Shown here piece after piece: positions 11,652-24,779 of a stretch of 64,000 nucleotides of DNA (position 1 is its first letter; each line of letters starts with the position of its first letter). Made by a program: the position numbers and the translations under genes. The DNA is taken from NCBI RefSeq assembly GCF_002205645.1, contig NZ_NIOF01000003.1, forward strand, positions 434,001 to 498,000, read 5' to 3'. The DNA comes from Roseateles aquatilis (GTDB taxonomy: Bacteria > Pseudomonadota > Gammaproteobacteria > Burkholderiales > Burkholderiaceae_C). A model generated the notes under the pieces. The model was given only the letters and a program-made list of their open reading frames with translations, searched no databases and was not told where the DNA came from.

Positions 11652-12131
11652 TCACGCGAGATACGAAGAGCCCGCCTCCGATCGCATCGCGCGGCGCGTT
11701 GACCATGCGCCAACGGGCTCCCGGGCCATGGTCTGCGACCGAGGGCCGATCTTGCGCTGAAACTGGACGAATGGCAGCGGTTCAAAGTGGGCATCACATG
11801 TGAGCACTTGGACGCGATGTCTGCGAGCGCAGGCATAGATGATCGAGTCGGCGAGCGGAAGCCGATGTCTTGCATAGACCTCATCCGTGAACAGCGCCAG
11901 TTCCTGATCGAGCGTCTCGACATGACACTGCTCGGACATGGCAATGACTCGCTCGTACGCATTGGGCACCAGCTCTCGGCGAGCCCACCGTAGAAGCTCG
12001 ACGAGAACGATCGAGGGCATGATGCAGTGCTCTGGCGAGGGGAGGATCACGTCGATCCAAAGACCCAGGTCGCTTCGGGTGAGCCACTCGATCCAGGCAG
12101 ACGTGTCGACCACCATCCTGTGTCTGTCCAT
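11652..12131 (-). CDS. vapC: PIN-domain ribonuclease toxin (VapC family)
   Basis: Toxin component of a type II VapBC-like pair, predicted to cleave RNA with a metal-dependent PIN active site. The acidic residues are present: VVDTSAWIEW near residue 9, IVLVELLRW near residue 48, LPLADSIIYACA and LTCDAHF further on. The protein is 159 residues, longer than the usual 130 or so: after the PIN fold ends near PFVQFQRK there is a tail of about 35 residues (SQTMAREPVGAWSTRRAMRS and beyond). The start at 12131 lies 11 bases after the antitoxin stop, so the genes are cotranscribed. Confidence 0.85.
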   Translation of the reverse strand: MDRHRMVVDTSAWIEWLTRSDLGLWIDVILPSPEHCIMPSIVLVELLRWARRELVPNAYERVIAMSEQCHVETLDQELALFTDEVYARHRLPLADSIIYACARRHRVQVLTCDAHFEPLPFVQFQRKIGPRSQTMAREPVGAWSTRRAMRSEAGSSYLA

Positions 12132-12142
12132 CTGGATGACTC

Positions 12143-12358
12143 CTAGTATCGATCGCGGCCGTCGCGATAGGTGTCCGTGTTGGCGCCACGGGCAATGCCG
12201 TGCATCTCTTCGCGCGTCGTGGGCGGGCAGAGGAAGACACCCGTCTCCCGGCGGATGACCAGCAATTCCTGACCGGCCTCCCACCGGAAGTGCTCGTGAA
12301 TCTCCTGGGGCAGATCGATGTGGTTCTCGGGCGAGATGGTGATGACGGGCGCGGGCAT
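12143..12358 (-). CDS. vapB: AbrB/MazE-type antitoxin of the VapBC-like pair
   Basis: Short DNA-binding antitoxin, 71 residues, with a swapped-hairpin AbrB fold at the N terminus (PAPVITISPENHIDLPQEIH, then GQELLVIRRETGVFLCP) and a C-terminal tail that should occupy the toxin active site. It is first in the operon, as in most VapBC systems, and normally represses its own promoter together with the toxin. The start at 12358 matches the beginning of the AbrB strand. Divergent from the NIPSNAP gene. Confidence 0.82.
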   Translation of the reverse strand: MPAPVITISPENHIDLPQEIHEHFRWEAGQELLVIRRETGVFLCPPTTREEMHGIARGANTDTYRDGRDRY

Positions 12359-12586
12359 GTGGCCTCCAGTGCGTTCAGCGGTACAACGAAGCTTGCATTC
12401 TTCGCCTCGGGTTCCGATCGGGCTACGACGCAGACCGGTGCTCTGTCGGCCAAAGTACCTGCGCATTGATTGAACGACCTCCCTGGATGGGTCGTGTCAC
12501 ATGAACACTGGTTGCTGACACGCGATGACAGCGGCCCTGTCCAGAATCGTGGCCATCCATCCCGTTCGCGATTCAGGAGTTCCCCC

Positions 12587-13336
12587 ATGGCCGACGACCA
12601 CCCTGTCTACGAGCTGCGCCAGTACAAGATCGCCAAGGGCGAGCGCGAGCGTTTCATGCACCTGTTCGACGAGGCTTTCGTCGCGCCGCAGGAGGCGCTG
12701 GGCATGCGGTTGTTCGGGCAGTTCGCCGACCTGGACGATCCGGACCGTTTCGTCTGGATCCGGGGCTTCGACGACATGGCGGCGCGCGAGCGCACCTTGA
12801 ACGACTTCTACTTCGGACCCGTCTGGCAGGCCCGCCGCGACGAAGCCAATCCGCTGCTCGTCGACAACGACAACGTGCTGTTGCTGCGAGGCGCCCTCGA
12901 TGCCGCCGTGCCGCCGCGCATCGAGGCGGCATGGGAGGCCGGCCGCGCCCGGACGGTGGCGGCTGCTGCATCGGGGGGATTCATCGCGCTGCATGTCTGT
13001 TACCTCTGGAAGGATCCGGCGGACGCGGCGGATGGGTTCGCCGCGTTCTTCGAGCGGGACGTCGTCCGGGTCCTCGAGGCCGCCGGCCTGCCGGTCGTCG
13101 GCAGCTTCGTGCCCGAGCGCTCGGCCAACAACTTCCCGCGCCTGCCGGTGCGCGAGGGCGAGAAGGTCTTCGTCTGGATGACCCGTGCGCGGGACGCCGA
13201 GGACTGGGTCGCCCGATGGAGCGCCTGCCGCCACTCGCCCGCGTGGCGCGCGCTGGAGCCGCGCTGGCGGGACGCGCAGGAGCGCGCGCCGCAGATCCTG
13301 CGACTGCGGCCGAGCGTCGCCTCCGCGTTGCGCTGA
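12587..13336 (+). CDS. NIPSNAP family protein
   Basis: Protein of 249 residues with a ferredoxin-like dimeric alpha/beta-barrel fold. The N-terminal YELRQYKIAKGERERFMHLF and QFADLDDPDRFVWIRGF are the typical NIPSNAP signature; the second half, with FIALHVCYLWKD and KVFVWMTRARDAEDWVARW, looks like a second degenerate copy. Bacterial functions are unknown. AGGAG lies seven bases before the ATG. The next two genes follow closely on the same strand. Confidence 0.85.
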   Translation: MADDHPVYELRQYKIAKGERERFMHLFDEAFVAPQEALGMRLFGQFADLDDPDRFVWIRGFDDMAARERTLNDFYFGPVWQARRDEANPLLVDNDNVLLLRGALDAAVPPRIEAAWEAGRARTVAAAASGGFIALHVCYLWKDPADAADGFAAFFERDVVRVLEAAGLPVVGSFVPERSANNFPRLPVREGEKVFVWMTRARDAEDWVARWSACRHSPAWRALEPRWRDAQERAPQILRLRPSVASALR

Positions 13337-13391
13337 GCGGGCCGGTCGTTATGCTGCGCGACATCGCCTTCCACCGCCGGAGCCTTCCCGC

Positions 13392-13628
13392 ATGCGCAGC
13401 GCCCTGACCATTCTCGGCCTCGTCGTCGTCCTCACCATCGTGTTGCTGAGCGCCAAGAAACAGATGCAGGCGATGAAACACGTGGCGCCCGCCACGTCGG
13501 CATCGGTATCGGCGCCGGCGCCCGGAGCGGCGGCGAGCGATGCCTTGCCGGATCCCGCCGCCGTCGGCCGGCAGGTCGAGGACCTGATGAAGCAGGGCGA
13601 GCGGCGCGCCGCGTCCGAGGCCGACTGA
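13392..13628 (+). CDS. Small single-span membrane protein, hypothetical
   Basis: 78-residue protein I do not recognise. A hydrophobic N-terminal helix (SALTILGLVVVLTIVLLSAK) is followed by a linker rich in alanine, proline and serine and a charged amphipathic end (VGRQVEDLMKQGERRAASEA). This looks like an inner-membrane anchor with a short periplasmic or cytoplasmic tail. It lies between the NIPSNAP and RNA-ligase-family genes with short spacing, so it is probably cotranscribed. Confidence 0.6.
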   Translation: MRSALTILGLVVVLTIVLLSAKKQMQAMKHVAPATSASVSAPAPGAAASDALPDPAAVGRQVEDLMKQGERRAASEAD

Positions 13629-13644
13629 GACCGGCTCGCGCCGG

Positions 13645-14205
13645 ATGTCCCCTATGACCGTCCATGCGCTGTTCTTCTGCCTGCGGCCCGATCGGCAGAC
13701 CGCGTCGCGGCTGAACGGCGTCTCGGGCGAGCTCGTCCGACGCCTCGGCCTGCGGGCGAAGCCGCCTCGCACCGAGCGCCTGCACATCACGCTGCACCAC
13801 CTGGGCTGGTACGACGATCAGACCGATGAGGCGGAAACGGCGGCCGAGGTGCGCCAGCTCGCCGAAGCCGCGGCGGCCACGTTGCGCCATGAGCGGCTAC
13901 GCGTCGATTTCGACCAGTTGCTGAGCTTCACCCGCAAGGCGAGGAACCTGCCGCTCGTGCTGAGCGGCGGGGCCTGTCTCGACGGGGTGCGCGCCATGCG
14001 CGCCGCCCTGGGCGCGCGTTTGCAGGCGGTGGGGCTGCGGACCGATCCCCACTTCACGCCTCACCTGACGCTGCTGTACGACGATGCGGTGGTCATGCCG
14101 CAGCCGTTGGCCGTCGAGGGATGGGACGCGGTCGAGTTCCATCTGGTGGACAGCCTGCAAGGGCTGTCGACGCATGTGGCGCTAGGGTGCTGGACGCTGG
14201 ATTGA
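13645..14205 (+). CDS. thpR: 2'-5' RNA ligase family protein (2H phosphoesterase)
   Basis: Member of the 2H phosphoesterase superfamily (RNA 2',3'-cyclic phosphodiesterase, ThpR/LigT), 186 residues. Both catalytic HxT motifs are intact: HITLHHLGW near residue 52 and HFTPHLTLLY near residue 138. The family opens 2',3'-cyclic phosphates or joins 2'-5' ends in RNA fragments; the physiological substrate is unclear. The 8-bp repeat array begins exactly at this gene's stop codon. An ATG three codons downstream (13654) is an alternative start. Confidence 0.85.
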   Translation: MSPMTVHALFFCLRPDRQTASRLNGVSGELVRRLGLRAKPPRTERLHITLHHLGWYDDQTDEAETAAEVRQLAEAAAATLRHERLRVDFDQLLSFTRKARNLPLVLSGGACLDGVRAMRAALGARLQAVGLRTDPHFTPHLTLLYDDAVVMPQPLAVEGWDAVEFHLVDSLQGLSTHVALGCWTLD

Positions 14206-14350
14206 CCGCGTGACCGCCAGAGCTTCCGACCATCTGACCATCCGACCATCTGACCGCGCGACCTGCTGATCGCCAGGGCTTCTGACCGCCTGACCGATGG
14301 ACCGGGTCACTGACCGGCTGGTGATCGATTGGCCGATTGACCGCCCGGCC
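14203..14350. repeat. Degenerate 8-bp phased tandem array
   Basis: From 14203 to 14306 the sequence reads in consecutive 8-base blocks, mostly YGACCNNN: TGACCGCG, TGACCGCC, AGAGCTTC, CGACCATC, TGACCATC, CGACCATC, TGACCGCG, CGACCTGC, TGATCGCC, AGGGCTTC, TGACCGCC, TGACCGAT, GGACCGGG. After a 4-base slip the pattern continues more weakly to about 14350. The outlier blocks AGAGCTTC and AGGGCTTC recur after similar units, suggesting a higher-order repeat. It fills the space between two convergent genes. Confidence 0.7.
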
Positions 14351-14358
14351 CGCCCGCG

Positions 14359-17316
<2,958 letters not shown>

Positions 17317-17470
17317 CCGACGTCACCTTCGCGCGCCGGGGCTGGCCGCTATGATCCGCCCCCGGCACCGGTCGGTCCCACAAGGGCACGGCCTTGGCAA
17401 CAATCTGGCAATGCCGCATCAAGGGAAGACCTTCCCAAGAAGATGCGGTTTTGTTTTTGAAGGGATGACG

Positions 17471-19789
17471 ATGTCGTCGGGGCTGTGGAGCGCGTCGCGG
17501 GACGCGGGTGGAGGCTGGCGCCGGATGCTGGCGCGGATCTCGGGCCTCGCGGCCATGGCACTGCTGGCCGCCTGCAACAACAGTCCGTACCCGACCGGCG
17601 CGGCCAGGGACAACACGCTGTACCTGTCCTTCGACGAACGCTCGCCGCGTTACCTCGATCCCACCGCCTCGTACACGGCGCCGGAAGCCGTCTACACCTA
17701 CCAGATCATGGAGCCGCCCTACGGCTACCACTATCTGAAGCGTCCCTACGAGCTGATCCCCCGCGCCGCCGAGCGCGTGATCAAGCCGTACTACCTCGAC
17801 GCGCAGGGCAACCGGCTGCCCGACGACGCGCCGGCCGACAAGATCGACCAGAGCGTCTACGACATGCCCGTGCGGCCGGGCGTGAAGTACGCGCCCAGCC
17901 CGGCGTTCGCGAAGGACGCGCAGGGCAACTACCTCTATCACCACCTGAACGCGAAACAGCTCGGCGACAAGCGCTCGCCGTGGCAGTTCGAGCATCAGGG
18001 CACGCGTGAACTGGAGGCCGAGGACTTCGTCTACGCGCTCAAGCGCCACGCCACGACCCGCATCGAGGCGCCGATCTTCGGCCTGTTCTCCGAGCACGTC
18101 GTCGGCCTGAAGGCGTACGGCGAGCTGATCAGGCAGGAGAACGCCAAGCTGCTCAAGGGCCTGCCCGAGAGCGCGCCCGACAAGCCCTTCCTCGACTTCC
18201 GCCGCTGGCCGCTGGCGGGCGCCCAGGCGGTGAACAAGCACCTGCTGCGCATCCGCATCAAGGGCAAGTACCCGCAGTGGTCGTACTGGATGTCGACCAT
18301 CTTCCTGGCGCCTGTCCCGTGGGAGGTGGACCTGTTCTACGCCCAGCCGGGCATGGCCGAGCACGGTCTGTCCTGGAACCAGTGGCCGGTGGGGACCGGC
18401 CCCTTCATGATGACGGAGTACCAGCAGGACCGCCGCCACGTGATGTCGCGCAACCCGAACTATCACGACGACACCTACCCGTGCGAGGGCATGCCCGAGG
18501 ACGGCCCCGCCGGCCGCCTGGCCGACTGCGGCAAGAAGCTGCCCTTCGTCGACAAGATCGTGGCCACCCTCATCAAGGAGCGGGTGCCGCGCAAGGAGAT
18601 GTTCAAGCAGGGCTACCTGGACATGCCGGACCTGGAACGCGGCGACTGGGGCGTCGAGTTCTACGCGGACGCGAGCGACTCCGACGAGGTGGCGGCCTTC
18701 TTCAAGCAGCGCGGCTTCGCCTTCCCGCGCTCGACCGATCCCAACAACTGGTACATGGGCTTCAACGGGCTGGACCCGGTCGTCGGCAAGGGCGACACGC
18801 CCGAGCATCAGCTGCGCAATCGCAAGCTGCGCCAGGCGCTCTCGATCGCGATCGACTGGGAGGAGGGCTACGGCCGCATCTTCAAGAACCGCGGCGGTGT
18901 CACCGCCTACGGCCCGGTGCCGCCGGGCGTGTTCGGCTCGCGCGAGGCCCAGCCCGGCTTCTTCAATCCGGTCACGCACAAGCGGGTGGACGGCAAGATC
19001 GTGCGTCGCTCGATCGAGGAGGCGAAGCAACTGCTCGCCGAGGCCGGTTATCCCGACGGCCGCGATGCGAAGACGGGGCGGCCGCTGGTGCTGAACTACG
19101 ACTTCATGCGCACCGTCACGCCGGAGGTGAAGGCGGAGAACGACTGGATGGTCAAGCAGTACGCCAAGCTCGGCATCCAGCTGGACGTGCGCGCCACCGA
19201 CTACAACCAGTTCCAGGAGAAGATCAAACAGGGCAAGCACCAGATCTTCTGGTGGGGCTGGTTCGCCGACTATCCGGACGCCGAGAATTTCCTCTTCCTG
19301 CTCTACGGCCCGAACAGCAAGTCGCTGCACGAGGGCGAGAACGTGGCCAACTACCAGAACGACGAGTACGACCGGCTGTTCAAGCAGATTCAGATCCTGG
19401 ACGACGGGCCGGCCAAGCAGCAGGTCATCGACCGCATGGTGGAGATCACGCAGCAGGACGCGCCCTGGGCCTTCGGTTACTGGGCCTGGACCGGCCAGGC
19501 GTTTCAGGGCTGGGTCCACAACGGCAAGCCCAGCATCGTGATCCGCGACCCGGTCCGCTTCTACCGGCTCGACCCCGCGCGGCGCGCGCAGTTGCAGGCG
19601 GACTGGAATCACCCGGTGTGGTGGCCGCTGCTGGTGCTGGTGATCGGCGGCGCGGCGATCGTCTGGACGACGCGCCGCAGCTTCCAGGTGCGCGAGACCG
19701 CCACCGCCCGCGGCACGTCCGCGCCGACCGGCCGCGACGATGCCTTGGTCGCGAGCGCGACCTCGACGGCGCCGGGAGCCGACCGATGA
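17471..19789 (+). CDS. Peptide ABC importer substrate-binding lipoprotein (YejA-like)
   Basis: Extracytoplasmic family-5 solute-binding protein of a dipeptide/oligopeptide importer, about 772 residues. The N terminus has a signal sequence ending in a lipobox (ALLAAC), so it is a predicted lipoprotein. Family features include the tyrosine-rich MEPPYGYHYLKRPYELIPR region and the late DWMVKQYAKLGIQLDVRATD segment. A second membrane helix near the C terminus (WWPLLVLVIGGAAIVWTTRR) would anchor the other end too. GAAGGG at 17459-17464 favours the ATG at 17471 over 17465. First gene of a four-gene operon. Confidence 0.88.
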   Translation: MSSGLWSASRDAGGGWRRMLARISGLAAMALLAACNNSPYPTGAARDNTLYLSFDERSPRYLDPTASYTAPEAVYTYQIMEPPYGYHYLKRPYELIPRAAERVIKPYYLDAQGNRLPDDAPADKIDQSVYDMPVRPGVKYAPSPAFAKDAQGNYLYHHLNAKQLGDKRSPWQFEHQGTRELEAEDFVYALKRHATTRIEAPIFGLFSEHVVGLKAYGELIRQENAKLLKGLPESAPDKPFLDFRRWPLAGAQAVNKHLLRIRIKGKYPQWSYWMSTIFLAPVPWEVDLFYAQPGMAEHGLSWNQWPVGTGPFMMTEYQQDRRHVMSRNPNYHDDTYPCEGMPEDGPAGRLADCGKKLPFVDKIVATLIKERVPRKEMFKQGYLDMPDLERGDWGVEFYADASDSDEVAAFFKQRGFAFPRSTDPNNWYMGFNGLDPVVGKGDTPEHQLRNRKLRQALSIAIDWEEGYGRIFKNRGGVTAYGPVPPGVFGSREAQPGFFNPVTHKRVDGKIVRRSIEEAKQLLAEAGYPDGRDAKTGRPLVLNYDFMRTVTPEVKAENDWMVKQYAKLGIQLDVRATDYNQFQEKIKQGKHQIFWWGWFADYPDAENFLFLLYGPNSKSLHEGENVANYQNDEYDRLFKQIQILDDGPAKQQVIDRMVEITQQDAPWAFGYWAWTGQAFQGWVHNGKPSIVIRDPVRFYRLDPARRAQLQADWNHPVWWPLLVLVIGGAAIVWTTRRSFQVRETATARGTSAPTGRDDALVASATSTAPGADR

Positions 19790-20769
19790 TCAAGTACCTC
19801 ACGCGCCGATTCGCCTACGGGCTGGCGATCCTGGTCGGCGTCAACCTGCTGACCTTCTTCCTGTTCTTCACCGTCAACACGCCGGACGACATGGCCCGGC
19901 TGAACATCGGCGGCAAGCGCGTCACGCAGGAGCAGATCGAGAAGTGGAAGGCCGAGCGCGGCTACGACAAGCCGCTGTACTGGGACGCCTCGCAGGCGGG
20001 CGCCGCGCGCGTCACGCACACGGTGTTCTGGGAGCGCTCGGTGTCGCTGATGCTGCTGGACTTCGGCCGCTCCGACGCGCGCCAGGCCGTCGACATCGGC
20101 CACGAGATCAAGACCCGCATGGGCGTGAGCCTGCAGCTGGCGGTGCCGATCTTCATCCTGCAGCTGATCATCAGCGTGGCCTTCGCGCTGCTGCTGACCT
20201 TCTTCCGCCACTCGCGCATCGACTTCTGGGGCGTGGTGCTGTGCGTGCTGATGCTGTCGATCTCCAGCCTGTTCTACATCATCGTCGGGCAGTTCTTTTT
20301 CTCGCGCGTGCTGCGCCTGGTGCCGATCAACGGCTATGAGCCGGGCCTGGACGCGATCAAGTTCCTGGCGCTGCCGATCGTGCTGTCGCTGCTGTCGCGC
20401 CTGGGCGGCGAGGCGCGCCTGTACCGCGCGATGCTGCTGGAGGAAGTCGGCAAGGACTACGTGCGTACCGCCCGCGCCAAGGGCCTGTCGGAGCCGGTGG
20501 TGTTGATGCGCCACGTGCTGCGCAACGCGCTGATCCCCATCATCACCAGCGCCGGCGCCTACCTGCCGTATGTCTTCCTGGGCAGCCTGGTGTTCGAGAG
20601 CTTCTTCGGCATCCCCGGCCTGGGCGCCTTCGTCATCGAGGCGATCACCGGGCAGGACTTCGCCATCGTGCGCACCATGGTGTTCCTGGGCGCGCTGCTG
20701 TACATCGCCAGCAATGCGCTGATCGACGTGGTCTACACCTGGGTCGATCCGCGCGTGCGGCTGACCTGA
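19786..20769 (+). CDS. ABC importer inner-membrane permease 1 (YejB-like)
   Basis: First permease of the peptide importer, 327 residues with about six hydrophobic helices. It starts with YLTRRFAYGLAILVGVNLLTF and has the ABC permease EAA-type loop in DYVRTARAKGLSEPVVLMRH, the contact with the ATPase. The ending EAITGQDFAIVRTMVFLGALL is typical of DppB/YejB proteins. The ATG overlaps the binding-protein stop as ATGA, so translation is coupled. Confidence 0.92.
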   Translation: MIKYLTRRFAYGLAILVGVNLLTFFLFFTVNTPDDMARLNIGGKRVTQEQIEKWKAERGYDKPLYWDASQAGAARVTHTVFWERSVSLMLLDFGRSDARQAVDIGHEIKTRMGVSLQLAVPIFILQLIISVAFALLLTFFRHSRIDFWGVVLCVLMLSISSLFYIIVGQFFFSRVLRLVPINGYEPGLDAIKFLALPIVLSLLSRLGGEARLYRAMLLEEVGKDYVRTARAKGLSEPVVLMRHVLRNALIPIITSAGAYLPYVFLGSLVFESFFGIPGLGAFVIEAITGQDFAIVRTMVFLGALLYIASNALIDVVYTWVDPRVRLT

Positions 20770-20801
20770 CGCGCGCGAGCGCCCGGGAACCTGGAACGGA
20801 T

Positions 20802-22274
20802 ATGGGATTCAAGGTCGTCATCCTCTGGACCGACGCGGCGCTGTGGGCGATGTTCGCGGCGCTGGCGCTCTACATCGTGCGACTGGTGCGGCGGCCGCAT
20901 CTGCGCGCCAACTGGCAACGCGTGCTGCGCGATCCGGCCGCACTGAGCGCGGGCGTGGTGCTGACGCTGTTCCTGGCCATCACCGCGCTGGACAGCCTGC
21001 ACTTCCGCCGCGCGCTGGCCGACAGCCCGGCCGGCCAGCAGTTCTACGAGACGCGCACCGAGTCCGTCCTGGACCTGCTGCTCGCGCGCCAGATCGAGAT
21101 GCGCGAGACCAGCTACTCCGCGCCGCTGGCCTACCGCGGCTTCAACATGGACAGCGTCGCGCACGGCGCGGAGATCGTGCGCGAGTTCCCGCGCCTGGCC
21201 TTCGGCGGCGCGCATTTGCAGGATCCGGCCAGCGACTGGACCGGCGACATCACGCGACGCGCGCTGGGCGGCCTGGCCGGCGGCGCGGTGGCGGCGGTGC
21301 TGCTGGCGCTGGCGATGGCGGCGGTGCTGGCGCCGCACCACGGCGGCTTCCGCCAGGGCCTGCGCGACCTGCTGGGCGACCGCACCCACTACCCGTGGCG
21401 CGCCGCGCTGGCGACGCTCACCGTGACCGCGCTGCTGGCCGGGCCGGTGATCGCGCTGATGGGGCATTACCACGTCTTCGGCACCGACCAGACCGGCAAC
21501 GACGTGCTCTACCAGGCGCTCAAGAGCATCCGCACCGCCTTCGTCATCGGCGCGCTGTCGACACTGGCGACGCTGCCGTTCGCGCTGGTGCTGGGCATCC
21601 TGGCCGGCTACCTGAAGGGCTGGGTCGACGAGGTCATCCAGTACTTCTACACCGTGTTGACGTCGGTCCCGAACGTGCTGCTGATCGCCGCCTGCGTGCT
21701 GATGGTGCAGGTCTTCCTGGACAAGCATCCGGAGGCCTTCGAGACCGGCGCGGAGCGCGCCGACCTCAAGATCTTCCTGCTCTGCGCGATCCTGGGCGTG
21801 ACCGGCTGGGCGACGCTGTGCCGATTGGTGCGCGGCGAGACGCTCAAGCTGCGCGAGGCCGATTTCGTGCAGGCCGCCACCGCCTTCGGCGTGCGCGACA
21901 CGACGATCATGGTGCGCCACATCGTCCCCAACGTGATGCACCTGGTGCTGATCAGCCTGGTGCTGAATTTCTCCGACCTGATCCTGTACGAGGCGGTGCT
22001 GACCTACGTTGGTGTCGGCGTTGACCCGGGCATGAACAGCTTCGGCGGGATGATCAACCTGGCGCGCTCCGAGATGAGCCGCGACCCGGTGGTGTGGTGG
22101 AGCTTCGTGGCCGCCTTCGGCTTCATGGTGAGCCTGGTGCTGGCGGCCAACCTGTTCGCCGACGGTGTGCGCGACGCCTTCGATCCGCGCTCTCGCAAGC
22201 TGCGGCCGCAGGTGCTGTCGCTGAAGAAGAAGGCCGCGGCGCCGGCGACCGCGCCGGCACGGCCGCAGGCCTGA
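20802..22274 (+). CDS. ABC importer inner-membrane permease 2 (YejE-like)
   Basis: Second permease, 490 residues, longer than DppC because of an N-terminal block with two extra hydrophobic helices and a soluble insert (residues 60-170). The C-terminal half is the standard permease domain: HVFGTDQTGNDVLYQALKS, the coupling loop DFVQAATAFGVRDTTIMVRH, and ILYEAVLTYVGVGVDPGMNS. It follows permease 1 after 32 bases. The extended N terminus is a mark of YejE-like proteins rather than Dpp or Opp. Confidence 0.92.
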   Translation: MGFKVVILWTDAALWAMFAALALYIVRLVRRPHLRANWQRVLRDPAALSAGVVLTLFLAITALDSLHFRRALADSPAGQQFYETRTESVLDLLLARQIEMRETSYSAPLAYRGFNMDSVAHGAEIVREFPRLAFGGAHLQDPASDWTGDITRRALGGLAGGAVAAVLLALAMAAVLAPHHGGFRQGLRDLLGDRTHYPWRAALATLTVTALLAGPVIALMGHYHVFGTDQTGNDVLYQALKSIRTAFVIGALSTLATLPFALVLGILAGYLKGWVDEVIQYFYTVLTSVPNVLLIAACVLMVQVFLDKHPEAFETGAERADLKIFLLCAILGVTGWATLCRLVRGETLKLREADFVQAATAFGVRDTTIMVRHIVPNVMHLVLISLVLNFSDLILYEAVLTYVGVGVDPGMNSFGGMINLARSEMSRDPVVWWSFVAAFGFMVSLVLAANLFADGVRDAFDPRSRKLRPQVLSLKKKAAAPATAPARPQA

Positions 22275-22287
22275 GGAACGACGCGAG

Positions 22288-24186
<1,899 letters not shown>

Positions 24187-24233
24187 CGCGCGCGCAATGG
24201 GCTCGACGGCGCGTCGCGCCACCACCCCGCCCA

Positions 24234-24257
24234 GGGCCGCTTCGCGGCCCTTTTTTT
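24234..24257 (+). terminator. Intrinsic terminator of the ABC importer operon
   Basis: GGGCCGC, loop TTC, GCGGCCC, then seven T residues. A textbook rho-independent terminator 48 bases after the ATPase stop codon. Confidence 0.9.
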
Positions 24258-24683
24258 GCTCGGTTGCCAGCCGTTTCCGTGTCCATGCCAGGGCGGCTCG
24301 CGCTCCGTCCCGAGGCGACCGCACGGTTGTGGTGCCGGGCCATGGTTTCTCAGGGTTACGGGCGCGTGAATCGGCGGACGAGCGCGGATTCCCGTCGTTC
24401 GTGCGGCAGATGCTGCCCCTCTTCAATGCATTTGAGCGATTGGCGAACGAAGTAGTTCCAGTTTTGCCAACTCTTGGTGCGATTTACACCTGATTACGTC
24501 TGTCACGACCCCGTTTGGGCGCTACCCGCGCGTCGCGTGGCCGCAACGTGTGACGCATTGCGCACGGTCGGTGTTTACCCGTGAATTCCCAGGGCTTCCC
24601 CAGCAAATCAGGGCTAGCGCTGTCTTGCATAGGGTGATTACGGGGCATTCCTTATCAATCCGGACAAGAAACTGCCTTCCGCC

Positions 24684-24698
24684 CTGTCCCGGGAACAG
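24684..24698. promoter_or_regulatory. Upstream copy of CCCGGG-centred operator-like repeat
   Basis: CTGTCCCGGGAACAG, an inverted repeat lacking one T on the left arm compared with the downstream copy. Its centre is 51 bases (nearly five helical turns) upstream of the second copy, so both would face the same side of the DNA. Confidence 0.45.
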
Positions 24699-24732
24699 CG
24701 CTCGGAGGGGTTTGGCCGACACCCTGGCCGCC

Positions 24733-24750
24733 CGTGTTCCCGGGAACACG
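24733..24750. promoter_or_regulatory. Perfect 18-bp palindrome before the TonB receptor gene
   Basis: CGTGTTCCCGGGAACACG is a perfect palindrome with a central CG, ending 29 bases before the receptor ATG. The size, symmetry and central CG fit a LacI-family type operator, but no regulator gene is adjacent, so the binding protein is unknown. Confidence 0.55.
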
Positions 24751-24779
24751 TCACAAGTGTTTCTGGATAAGGAGTCCAC

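Larger units (their letters stand above)
24258..24779. other. Long regulatory intergenic region before the TonB receptor
   Basis: About 520 bases without a supported gene; short frames on both strands have no recognisable features. The last 100 bases hold two copies of a CCCGGG-centred inverted repeat and an AAGGAG ribosome-binding site. I could not assign a convincing -35/-10 pair; TTGCAT at 24625-24630 and TATCAA at 24653-24658 are too far apart. Confidence 0.5.
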
